From: Streptomyces carpinensis
GTDB taxonomy: Bacteria; Actinomycetota; Actinomycetes; Streptomycetales; Streptomycetaceae
Reading direction: 5' to 3'
NCBI RefSeq assembly: GCF_002154505.1
Contig: NZ_MUBM01000123.1
Span: 1-32,754 of the forward strand
Length of the DNA stretch: 32,754 nucleotides
A program made the translations under genes and the position numbers. This document shows, piece by piece, positions 1-6,716 of the stretch (position 1 is its first letter; the number at the start of each line of letters is the position of its first letter). The notes beneath the pieces are model-generated. The model was not told the origin of the DNA, ran no database searches, and saw only the letters and a list, made by a program, of their open reading frames with translations.

Positions 1-437
1 AGGAGTTCGGCCGCCTCGACCCGGGGCTGCAGGAGGTGTGCCGCCAGGGTGCCTCGATGAGCGCACTGGACTACCTGGGCGCCGTGGACGTGCGGATGGC
101 TCTCGGGGTGCTGATGGGCCGCTTCCACCGAACCTACGACCTGCTGGTCACGCCGACGCTGCCGCGCACCGCGTTCGAGGCGGGCCACGAGGTCCCGCCG
201 GGCAGCGACCTGACGAGGTGGACCGGCTGGACGCCGTTCACCTACCCGTTCAACCTGACCCAGCAGCCGGCGGCCACCGTGCCGTGCGGGGTGGCGTCGG
301 ACGGACTGCCGGTGGGCGTGCAACTGGTCGCGGCCCGGCACCGGGACGGCCTGGTGCTGCGGGCGTCGCACGCCCTGTTCGAGGCGCTGGCCGCCGAGGG
401 CACCGTCTCCGCGGCGCCGGTGACGCCGCGCGGCTGA
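1..437 (+). CDS. amidase signature family enzyme, C-terminal part (5' end outside window)
   Basis: Open from the left edge in the frame starting at base 3 to the TGA at 435-437, giving about 144 residues. The stretch around YDLLVTPTLPRTAFEAG, then FTYPFNLTQQPAATVP and GLPVGVQLVAARHRDG, is the typical C-terminal end of the amidase signature (AS) family, which hydrolyses amides with a Ser-cisSer-Lys triad. That triad lies in the missing N-terminal part, so activity cannot be judged here. The ATG at 54 is internal and is not a start. The gene converges on a DUF3830 gene across a strong hairpin. Its place beside gabD/gabT suggests it releases an amine or acid for that pathway; this is inference and the substrate is unknown. 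Confidence 0.85.
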   Translation, partial: EFGRLDPGLQEVCRQGASMSALDYLGAVDVRMALGVLMGRFHRTYDLLVTPTLPRTAFEAGHEVPPGSDLTRWTGWTPFTYPFNLTQQPAATVPCGVASDGLPVGVQLVAARHRDGLVLRASHALFEALAAEGTVSAAPVTPRG

Positions 438-538
438 GCCGCAGCGGGTCGCCGTCCTCCACGCGCCGTGGTCGACGGCCGTACGAATGCCGTGGTCGAA
501 GGCCGAACACCTGCGGCAGGACAACCGCCTTACGGACA

Positions 539-579
539 AGGGGCGGTGGCCCCGGGAGGAACCCGGAGCCACCGCCCCT
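539..579. terminator. bidirectional terminator hairpin between convergent amidase and DUF3830 genes
   Basis: The arms AGGGGCGGTGGC (539-550) and GCCACCGCCCCT (568-579) are perfectly complementary over 12 bp. Inside them, after one mismatch, CCGGG (552-556) pairs with CCCGG (562-566) around an AGGAA loop. There is no T-tract, as is common in Streptomyces. The position, between the two stop codons, fits a shared terminator. Confidence 0.8.
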
Positions 580-594
580 CGCGTCCGTCCCGGC

Positions 595-1092
595 TCAGGC
601 CCGGCGGAAGACGAGCGACTCACCGATCACACCGGAGAGCCACAGGTCCTGTGCCGCCTCGGCCATGCGGTCCAGACCGTCGACGATGGTGGCGAAGATG
701 GTGGCGGGCACGAAGCCGGTGTCCGGGTTGAGCAGCAGGTTGTTGCGCTCGTAGAAGACGGCGAGGTCCACGATCTGCTGCGCGCCCTGCGGCCGGCCGC
801 CCTGGGCGTAACCGTGCGAGCTGGTGTTCAACTGCCACTGGGCGAAGGAGAAGTAGGCGACGTCGCCGGGGATCGGCGTGATCGTCGGGTTCTCCGTGCC
901 CGGCTCCTGCGGTGCGAACGCCGGCACCAGCGTGTAGATCTCGTTGCGCGCGTACTTGCCGTGGAAGACGTCCTTGCCCAGCGGCAGGGCGTTCCACACC
1001 GCCTCGCAGGTGCGCGGCGCCCGGTCGTCCAGAAGCCGGGCCACGCAACTGACTCCGCGCTTCTCCAGCGAGATCTCGATGTGGCGGTCCAT
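595..1092 (-). CDS. DUF3830 family protein (cyclophilin-like fold)
   Basis: Protein of 165 aa with ATG at 1092; purine-rich GGAGGGCGCGGAGAG lies just upstream. The sequence (start MDRHIEISLEKRGVSCVARL, then EAVWNALPL, HGKYARNEIYTLVPAF, NPTITPIPGDVAYF, near-end ATIFATIVDGLDRMAE) matches what I know of DUF3830, a family with a cyclophilin-like fold and no established biochemical role. No signal peptide or membrane segment is seen, so it is probably cytoplasmic. It lies downstream of gabD on the same strand with a 122-base gap, so the two are probably co-transcribed. Members are often next to amidases, as here. A role as a small enzyme or substrate-binding partner in the catabolic route is a guess. 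Confidence 0.75.
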   Translation of the reverse strand: MDRHIEISLEKRGVSCVARLLDDRAPRTCEAVWNALPLGKDVFHGKYARNEIYTLVPAFAPQEPGTENPTITPIPGDVAYFSFAQWQLNTSSHGYAQGGRPQGAQQIVDLAVFYERNNLLLNPDTGFVPATIFATIVDGLDRMAEAAQDLWLSGVIGESLVFRRA

Positions 1093-1167
1093 CTCTCCGC
1101 GCCCTCCGTTCCCCGGCCTCCCGGCCGGTGCGTCGCTCGGGTGGTGTGCTTGTGCGGTGGCTCGTCA

Positions 1168-1183
1168 CCGGCACGGATGCCGG
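1168..1183 (-). other. small hairpin between gabD and DUF3830
   Basis: CCGGCA (1168-1173) pairs with TGCCGG (1178-1183) around a CGGA loop. An overlapping longer pairing, ACCGGCAC (1167-1174) with GTGCCGGT (1196-1203), is also possible. It could attenuate or process the gabD-DUF3830 transcript. In GC-rich DNA such stems are frequent, so this is weak evidence. Confidence 0.3.
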
Positions 1184-1214
1184 CCGGTGCCGGCGGTGCC
1201 GGTCGGTGGCGACG

Positions 1215-2687
1215 TCAGTCCATCGGCATCGCCAGGTAACGGGTTTCCAGGAACTCCTCGATGCCCACCCGGCCGCCCTCGCGGCCGAGCCCGGACTGCT
1301 TGACGCCGCCGAACGGGGCCGCGGGGTTGGACACGACTCCCTTGTTCAGCCCGATCATTCCGGTGTCCAGCCGCTCCGAGATCCGGAAGGCGCGCCGCAG
1401 GTTCTCCGTGAAGAGATAAGAAACGAGGCCGTACGGCGTGGCGTTGGCGGCCGCGACCACCTCGTCCTCGTCGGCGAAGGGGATGACCGGAGCCACGGGC
1501 CCGAAGATCTCCTCGTGCAGCAGGGCGGCGTCCCGGGGAACGTCGACGAGCACGGTGGGCGCGTAGAAGTAGCCGTCGCCTGCAGGGGATTCGGCACCGG
1601 TCAGCGCCTTGGCCCCGCCGTCGAGGGCCTGGCCGACCAGGTGGCGCACCTTGCCCCGGCCGTCCTCGTCGATCAGCGGCCCGACCTCCACGCCGGGCTC
1701 CGTGCCGCGCCCGACCCTCAGGCTGCCCAGGCGCTGCGCCAGGCGCCGGGCGAACTCGCCGGCCACGCTCTCGTGCGCGTAGAGGCGGTTGGCGGCCGTG
1801 CACGCCTCGCCGATGTTGCGCATCTTGGCCTGCACGGCTCCCTCGACGGCCGCGTCGAGGTCGGCGTCCTCGCAGACGATGAACGGCGCGTTGCCGCCGA
1901 GCTCCATCGACACCCGCAGGACCTGCTGCGCGCTCTGGGCGATCAGGAGCCGTCCGACCGCGGTGGAGCCGGTGAAGGAGACCTTGCGCAGCCTCCCGTC
2001 ACGCATCAGGGGCTCGACCACCTCGCCCGGCCGGCTGCTCGTGACGACGTTGAGCACACCCTCGGGCAGTCCGGCCTCGGCCAGGACGCCCGCCAGCGCA
2101 AGCATGGACAGCGGCGTCTGCTCGGCCGGTTTGACGACCATGGTGCAGCCGGCGGCGACCGCGGGGCCGATCTTGCGGGTGCCCATCGCGAGCGGGAAGT
2201 TCCACGGTGTGATCAGCAGTGCGGGCCCGACCGGGCGGCGCATGACCAGCAGCCGGTCCCTGCCGTCCGGCGAGACGGCACAGCCGCCGTCGATGCGCAC
2301 GGCCTCCTCCGCGAACCAGCGGAAGAACTCGGCGGCGTAGGCCACCTCGCCGCGCGCCTCCGCCAGCGGCTTGCCCATCTCCAGGGTCATCAGCAGGGCC
2401 AGGTCGTCGATCCGCGCGTGGATCAACTCGTAGGCGCGGCGCAGGATCTCGCCGCGCTCGCGCGGCGGATGGGCGGCCCACGACTCCTGGGCGTCGTGGG
2501 CGGCGGCCAGCGCGTCGAGGGCGTCCGCGGCGTCGGCGTCGGCCACGGTGCGCAGCGGCCGGGCCAGCGAGGGGTCCTCGACCTCGAAGACGGCTCCGGA
2601 CGCGGCGGGCCGCCAACCGCCCCCGATGAAAAGCCCCGTGGGGACGGCGTCCACCACCGCCCGCTCGTGTTCGGCCTGTGTGGTCAC
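1215..2687 (-). CDS. gabD: NAD(P)-dependent succinate-semialdehyde dehydrogenase
   Basis: Protein of 490 aa that oxidises succinic semialdehyde to succinate, the last step of GABA degradation. Aldehyde dehydrogenase hallmarks are all present: TPWNFPLA with Asn163, Lys186 in MVVKPAEQTP, the FTGST nucleotide-binding turn at 238-242, general base Glu262 in MELGGNAPF, and catalytic Cys296 in GEACTAANR. The length is normal for the GabD/DavD group. I chose the GTG at 2687 because GGGGG lies six bases upstream and the N-terminus then aligns with the family; the frame stays open further upstream but without family resemblance. It is divergent from gabT, with a promoter and operator at 2783-2812, and DUF3830 follows it. 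Closely related semialdehyde dehydrogenases, such as glutarate semialdehyde, cannot be excluded. Confidence 0.92.
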   Translation of the reverse strand: MTTQAEHERAVVDAVPTGLFIGGGWRPAASGAVFEVEDPSLARPLRTVADADAADALDALAAAHDAQESWAAHPPRERGEILRRAYELIHARIDDLALLMTLEMGKPLAEARGEVAYAAEFFRWFAEEAVRIDGGCAVSPDGRDRLLVMRRPVGPALLITPWNFPLAMGTRKIGPAVAAGCTMVVKPAEQTPLSMLALAGVLAEAGLPEGVLNVVTSSRPGEVVEPLMRDGRLRKVSFTGSTAVGRLLIAQSAQQVLRVSMELGGNAPFIVCEDADLDAAVEGAVQAKMRNIGEACTAANRLYAHESVAGEFARRLAQRLGSLRVGRGTEPGVEVGPLIDEDGRGKVRHLVGQALDGGAKALTGAESPAGDGYFYAPTVLVDVPRDAALLHEEIFGPVAPVIPFADEDEVVAAANATPYGLVSYLFTENLRRAFRISERLDTGMIGLNKGVVSNPAAPFGGVKQSGLGREGGRVGIEEFLETRYLAMPMD

Positions 2688-2782
2688 TGCGTACCCCCAG
2701 TGCTGTGGGGACTCCCGTCCGGGCTTCCGGCTCGTCGGGTCGGACGGGGTCGTGGACAACGGGCGCCACCCATGCTTGCATG

Positions 2783-2812
2783 AATGTAGGTTGTTGACAA
2801 TCCTACGATCAA
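2783..2812 (-). promoter_or_regulatory. gabD promoter with GntR-like operator in its spacer
   Basis: On the minus strand, -35 TTGATC (2812-2807), an 18-base spacer and -10 TACATT (2788-2783) form a reasonable housekeeping promoter; the RNA would start near 2776. The spacer carries dyad symmetry: GTAGG (2786-2790) and CCTAC (2802-2806) flank TTGTTGACAA (2791-2800), whose TTGT/ACAA halves are symmetric. This GT-N-AC style core resembles operators of FadR/FCD-type GntR regulators. On the plus strand a consensus -35 TTGACA (2794-2799) overlaps the same site, but I see no good -10 for gabT at the right distance. Binding would block gabD and perhaps gabT as well. Confidence 0.55.
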
Positions 2813-2897
2813 CGGCGTCCCGCGTGCGCCGCGGCCGTGCTGCGGGCCGCCCACAACGGCCACCTGTGTGCTCACCGCTCATCCCGAAGGAGCCGAC

Positions 2898-4166
2898 ATG
2901 AGCCAGCTCTCCCCCGTCCTGAAGCAGGCCACCCCTGTCCTGGCCGCCCGTGCCGAGGGCGTCCACGTGTACGACGAGGAGGGCCGCGCCCACCTCGACT
3001 TCACCGCCGGCATCGGCGTCACCAGCACCGGTCACTGCCACCCCCGGGTGGTCGAGGCCGCCCAGCGCCAGGTGGCCACGCTGGTGCACGGCCAGTACAC
3101 GACGGTCATGCACCGGCCGCTGCTCACCCTCACCGAGCGGCTCGGCGAGGTGCTCCCCGAGGGCCTGGACTCGCTGTTCTTCGTCAACTCGGGCAGCGAG
3201 GCGGTCGAGGCCGCCATGCGGCTGGCCAGGCAGGCGACCGCCCGGCCCAACATCGTCGTCTTCCAGGGCTCCTTCCACGGCCGGACGATCGGCGCGGCGT
3301 CCCTGACCACGTCGGCGGCCAAGTTCCGCTCGGGTTTCGGCCCGCTGATGCCGGGTGTGGCGATCGCCCCGTTCCCCCACGCCTTCCACTACGGCTGGGA
3401 CGAGGCGACCGCCACCGAGTTCGCGCTGCGCGAGCTGGACCAGCTCCTCGCGACCGTCTCCGCCCCGGCCGACACGGCGGCCTTCATCGTCGAACCCGTG
3501 CTCGGAGAAGGCGGATACGTGCCGGCCAACACGGCCTTCATGCAGGGACTGAGGGAGCGGGCGGACCGGCACGGCATCCTTCTGATCATCGACGAGGTGC
3601 AGACCGGGTTCGGCCGCACCGGCCGGTTCTGGGGTCACGACCACTTCGCCGTGCGCCCCGACATCGTGGTCACCGCCAAGGGCCTGGCGAGCGGCTTCCC
3701 CCTGTCCGCCATCGCCGCGCCCACCGAGCTGATGGAGAAGGCCTGGCCCGGCTCGCAGGGCGGCACCTACGGCGGCAACGCGGTGGCGTGCGCGGCGGCG
3801 ATCGCCACGCTGGATGTCATCCAGGACGAGAAGCTGGTGGAGAACTCGGCCGCGCGGGGCGCGGAACTCATCTCAGGCCTGCGCGAGGTCGCCTCCCGGT
3901 ACGCGGCGGGCGGCACCAGGCGGGTCGGCGATGTGCGCGGACTCGGGCTGATGGCCGGAACCGAGTTCGTCACGGCGGAGGGCCGCCCGGACGGCGAGAC
4001 CGCCGCCCAGGTGCAGGCGGCCGCGGGACGGCACGGGCTGCTGCTGCTCACCTGCGGCGCCCAGGGTCAGGTCGTCCGCATGATCCCGCCGCTCGTGGTC
4101 ACCGCCGAACAGGTGCGCGAGGGCCTGCGCCTGTGGTCCGAGGCGGTGGCCGAGGTCCTCGACTGA
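2898..4166 (+). CDS. gabT: 4-aminobutyrate-type aminotransferase (class III, PLP)
   Basis: Protein of 422 aa that transfers the amino group of GABA or a related omega-amino acid to 2-oxoglutarate, giving succinic semialdehyde for the divergent gabD product. Class III aminotransferase features are clear: NSGSEA at 97-102 (phosphate binding), FHGRT at 127-130, IIDEVQTGFGRTG with Asp232, and the PLP Schiff-base Lys261 in VVTAKGLASGFPLSA. I prefer the ATG at 2898 (MSQLSP) over the in-frame ATG at 2868 because AAGGAG sits five bases before it and the family N-terminus fits. Substrate could also be ornithine, acetylornithine, beta-alanine or taurine; the gabD neighbour favours GABA. Confidence 0.85.
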   Translation: MSQLSPVLKQATPVLAARAEGVHVYDEEGRAHLDFTAGIGVTSTGHCHPRVVEAAQRQVATLVHGQYTTVMHRPLLTLTERLGEVLPEGLDSLFFVNSGSEAVEAAMRLARQATARPNIVVFQGSFHGRTIGAASLTTSAAKFRSGFGPLMPGVAIAPFPHAFHYGWDEATATEFALRELDQLLATVSAPADTAAFIVEPVLGEGGYVPANTAFMQGLRERADRHGILLIIDEVQTGFGRTGRFWGHDHFAVRPDIVVTAKGLASGFPLSAIAAPTELMEKAWPGSQGGTYGGNAVACAAAIATLDVIQDEKLVENSAARGAELISGLREVASRYAAGGTRRVGDVRGLGLMAGTEFVTAEGRPDGETAAQVQAAAGRHGLLLLTCGAQGQVVRMIPPLVVTAEQVREGLRLWSEAVAEVLD

Positions 4167-4328
4167 AGCGGACCGCCGCCGATCCGCCGCGGCAGGTCGG
4201 GAGCCGGGAGCCGGTGCCCGGCCTGCCGCTCGCCGCACCGGGGCCCGCCGCGGCTCCACCACGCGGCGGCGAGCGCGCCGCACTGGGCCGCCGAGCCTGC
4301 GATGCGGTTCGCCGGGCGGCGGCCCCTT

Positions 4329-4347
4329 CGGCGCCGGTTCGGCGCCG
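4329..4347. terminator. possible shared terminator between gabT and the LysR gene
   Basis: Two copies of the self-complementary octamer CGGCGCCG (4329-4336 and 4340-4347) are separated by GTT and can fold into one 8-bp stem. It lies between the convergent stops of gabT (4166) and the LysR gene (4370). The rest of the 203-base gap is GC-rich with no other feature seen. Confidence 0.4.
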
Positions 4348-4369
4348 CGGGTGGGCGGCGAACGCCGTG

Positions 4370-5275
4370 TCACCCCTGCCGGGCCGCCCGTCGCAGGGCC
4401 AGGACCAGCGCGTTCACAGCCGGATCGGCTCCGCTGCCCGTCCGTGTGGCGATGGACACCGTACGGGTCAGCGCGAAGTTCTCCACCGGCCGCAGCGTCA
4501 CGTCCGCGGCCAGTTGCTCCACGAGCAACGGCGGCACGAGCGAGACACCGAGTCCCGACTGCACGAAGGCGAGCACGACGGTGTAGTCGTCGCTGATGTA
4601 GTCGAGCCGCGGGGTGAAGCCCGCGCTGGCGCAGGCCCGCTCCAGCACCGTGCGCAGCGAGTCGTCCCGGCGCGGCGCGATCCAGTGCTCGTCCCGCAGT
4701 GCCTCCAGGGTGAGCGGTCCCTCGGCGCCCGCCCGCGGGTGGCGGCTCGGCAGGGCCAGCAACAGCGGCTCCTGGAGAACGGCCCGGAGTTCGACACCCG
4801 ACTGCGGCAGCCGGGGCAGCAGGTTGTACTCGTACACCAGAGCGATGTCGATGCGGCGCATGCGCAGGTCGACCAGGCTCTGCGCCGGCTCCTGCTCGCT
4901 CAGTGCCACGTTCAGGTCCGGGTGGTAGGCCCGGCAGGCGGCGATGGCCGGCGCGGCCACGCCGCTCGCGGCACTCGGAAAGGCCGCCAGCCGCACCGTG
5001 CCCTGCACCCGGTGGTCGAGCGCGGACACGTCCGCCCGGGCCCTCTCCAACTGGGCCAGAATGATCTCGGTGTGCGCCACCAGCACTTTCGCCGCCTCCG
5101 TCAGCAGCAGCCGCCGGCCGTCGCGGACGAACAGCGGGGTGCGCGCCTCCCGTTCGAGCAACGCGAGCTGCTGCGAGACCGCCGACGGGGTGAGCGCACA
5201 GGCCTCGGCGGCGGCCGCGACCGTACCGTGCGCGGCCAGCTCCCTGAGCAACCTGAGCCGCCGTACTTCGAACAT
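4370..5275 (-). CDS. LysR-family transcriptional regulator
   Basis: Protein of 301 aa, the usual LysR length. The N-terminal winged helix-turn-helix spans about residues 1-60 (RLLRELAAHGTVAAAAEA, then LTPSAVSQQLALLERE), followed by GRRLLLTEAAKVL and the linker helix. Residues from about 90 form the effector-binding domain, with typical RIDIALVYEY and QSGLGVSLVPP motifs. It is divergently oriented to the remnant at 5349 and the maleate-isomerase-like gene, so it probably controls those; the effector is unknown. No Shine-Dalgarno sequence precedes the ATG at 5275, while a -10-like box lies six bases upstream, so the mRNA may be leaderless. Confidence 0.88.
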   Translation of the reverse strand: MFEVRRLRLLRELAAHGTVAAAAEACALTPSAVSQQLALLEREARTPLFVRDGRRLLLTEAAKVLVAHTEIILAQLERARADVSALDHRVQGTVRLAAFPSAASGVAAPAIAACRAYHPDLNVALSEQEPAQSLVDLRMRRIDIALVYEYNLLPRLPQSGVELRAVLQEPLLLALPSRHPRAGAEGPLTLEALRDEHWIAPRRDDSLRTVLERACASAGFTPRLDYISDDYTVVLAFVQSGLGVSLVPPLLVEQLAADVTLRPVENFALTRTVSIATRTGSGADPAVNALVLALRRAARQG

Positions 5276-5281
5276 GTAGGA

Positions 5282-5287
5282 ACACTA
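5282..5287 (-). promoter_or_regulatory. candidate -10 box giving a leaderless LysR mRNA
   Basis: On the minus strand TAGTGT (5287-5282) is followed by TCCTAC and then ATG at 5275, so initiation about seven bases downstream would fall on the A of the start codon. No good -35 is seen at 17-18 bases; an activator may compensate. The whole LysR-to-remnant gap is only 73 bases. Confidence 0.35.
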
Positions 5288-5348
5288 ACGGCAGCCGCAG
5301 GAAAATCTTGCTGGTCCTGAGAACGGGGCTGACCTCACACTGGCGCTC

Positions 5349-5636
5349 GTGACCACACAATCGCTGCCGGTGGAAGCCGGTGTCGCGGCAGCCCTGGGGC
5401 GCCTCGTCTGCCGCGAACGCGCAAGCGGGTGGGGGGCGTTGCCCGAGGCGATCCGTGCGAGGGCCCACGCGGTGGTGCTCGCCGGCCCGGAGAGCACCAC
5501 CGACGGACGCGGCACCGGACCGGACCGCGCCCGGGTCGGGCGCCACGCGCGGCCGTACCGCACCGAGGGCGGTGCCGGCTTCGGCTTCCGCCATCCGCGG
5601 GCACTGACCGGCGCGCCCGCCCTGCCCTGGTTCTGA
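5349..5636 (+). pseudogene. short remnant resembling the N-terminus of an MmgE/PrpD family protein
   Basis: A 95-codon frame beginning with GTG at 5349. Its first half (ALGRLVCRERASGWG, then LPEAIRARAHAVVLAG) resembles the start of MmgE/PrpD proteins, where a helix and a phrase like LPEAVRERA are followed by LLDTLGVALAG. Here the similarity breaks off after VVLAG, and the remainder (arginine- and glycine-rich, ending PALPWF) is not like the roughly 450-residue family. There is no ribosome-binding site. I read it as a deletion remnant, divergent from LysR and upstream of the isomerase-like gene, where a full MmgE/PrpD gene would be plausible. The assignment rests on about 35 residues recalled from memory and could be wrong; a small orphan protein is the alternative. 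Confidence 0.4.
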
Positions 5637-5718
5637 CGGCCACCGCCCGCGCGCCGGCCGATCCGTCCCCCGCCCGCCCCGACGATGTCACATCGTTCCT
5701 TCTGGACCAGGAGTTGTC

Positions 5719-6570
5719 TTGGACATCACCGTTCTCGGCGGTCCCGCTCCGCAGCGCGGTGTCGGAGTCGTCGCTCCGTTCGACTTCGCCCTGGACCGGG
5801 AGCTGTGGCGGTGGGTGCCCGACGACGTCTCGCTCCATCTGACGCGCACGCCGTACGTTCCGGTCGAGGTCTCCCCGGACATGGCCAGGCTCGTCAGCGA
5901 GCATCGGACCCTGCGGGACGCGATGCTGACCCTGAGCGCCGTCGGCCCCGAGGCGGTGGCCTACGCCTGCACGTCCGGCAGCTTCATCGACGGCATCACC
6001 GGCGAGCGGTCCATGTGCGAGGCTATGCGGCAGGTGGTGCCGATCCCCGCGATCACCACCTCCGGGGCGCTGCTCGATGCGCTGGCGGAGTTCGGCGCCC
6101 GCAGGGTCGCCGTCATCACCCCCTACACCAAGTCGCTCACCGACGCGCTGGAGGCATACCTGGCCGAGGGCGGCGTGACGGTGACCGGGCGCGAGTACCT
6201 GGGTCTGACCGGGGAGATCTGGCGCGTGCCGTACCAGGCGGTGCTGGACATGGCACGCGGGGGCGTGGCCGCGGGCGCCGACGCCCTGTTCATCAGCTGC
6301 ACCAACCTGCCCACGTACGACGTGATCCCACAGCTGGAGGCCGAGCTGCGGATCCCGGTCCTGTCTGCGAACCAGGTGACGGTCTGGGCCGCTCTGCACA
6401 GCATCGGCGTTCCGGCGGTCGGCCCTTACCAGGCGCTCCTCGACCCGGCGGCGCGATCGGCGCTGTCGGGCCCGGCGGGTTCGCCCACGCCGTCGCCGGC
6501 TCCCCTCGGAAGCGAGCCGCAGGCGATCCTCCGCCGCGAGGGCGAGGGCTCCGACACGCCCCTGGTGTGA
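5719..6570 (+). CDS. maleate isomerase / EutA-like (Asp/Glu racemase superfamily) enzyme
   Basis: Protein of 283 aa with TTG start at 5719 preceded by AGGAG at six bases. The superfamily's two catalytic cysteines are in place: Cys84 in YACTSGSF and Cys194 in FISCTNLPTYD. Members include maleate cis-trans isomerase, arylmalonate decarboxylase and EutA of ectoine use; all do cofactor-free chemistry at an alpha-carbon. The segments ITTSGALLDAL and ALGARRVAVITPY-like (here EFGARRVAVITPY) fit the maleate isomerase/EutA branch. The last 35-40 residues are a Pro/Ser/Gly-rich tail without family similarity. It probably shares control with the divergent LysR gene. The exact reaction cannot be settled from sequence. 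Confidence 0.75.
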   Translation: MDITVLGGPAPQRGVGVVAPFDFALDRELWRWVPDDVSLHLTRTPYVPVEVSPDMARLVSEHRTLRDAMLTLSAVGPEAVAYACTSGSFIDGITGERSMCEAMRQVVPIPAITTSGALLDALAEFGARRVAVITPYTKSLTDALEAYLAEGGVTVTGREYLGLTGEIWRVPYQAVLDMARGGVAAGADALFISCTNLPTYDVIPQLEAELRIPVLSANQVTVWAALHSIGVPAVGPYQALLDPAARSALSGPAGSPTPSPAPLGSEPQAILRREGEGSDTPLV

Positions 6571-6643
6571 CGCCCGGCGCCGTGGAGCGCCTGTAGCGGC
6601 CGGCGCCGGCGCGCGAGCCCCCGCCCGGCGGCCGATCACGTGC

Positions 6644-6678
6644 CGGGGCCAGGAGGGGACCGGAGGAACCCGGCCCCG
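6644..6678. terminator. possible terminator between isomerase-like gene and alpha-xylosidase
   Basis: CGGGGCC (6644-6650) can pair with GGCCCCG (6672-6678) around a 21-base loop, in the 146-base gap between two convergent stops. The stem is only 7 bp, so the call is weak. Confidence 0.3.
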
Positions 6679-6716
6679 TCGACGGCACTGGGAACCGGCG
6701 AAAGCTCCACGCCGGG

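Noticed and set aside
487..1239. Long plus-strand open frame over the DUF3830 gene
   Set aside because: Antisense shadow of GC-rich coding DNA; the minus strand carries the family match, start and operon context.
1128..2783. 551-codon plus-strand frame opposite gabD
   Set aside because: Composition is that of a reverse-complement shadow; gabD catalytic motifs are on the minus strand.
2688..3644. N-terminal extension of gabD to an upstream start
   Set aside because: It would run through the promoter and deep into gabT on the other strand; GTG at 2687 has a ribosome-binding site and fits the family.
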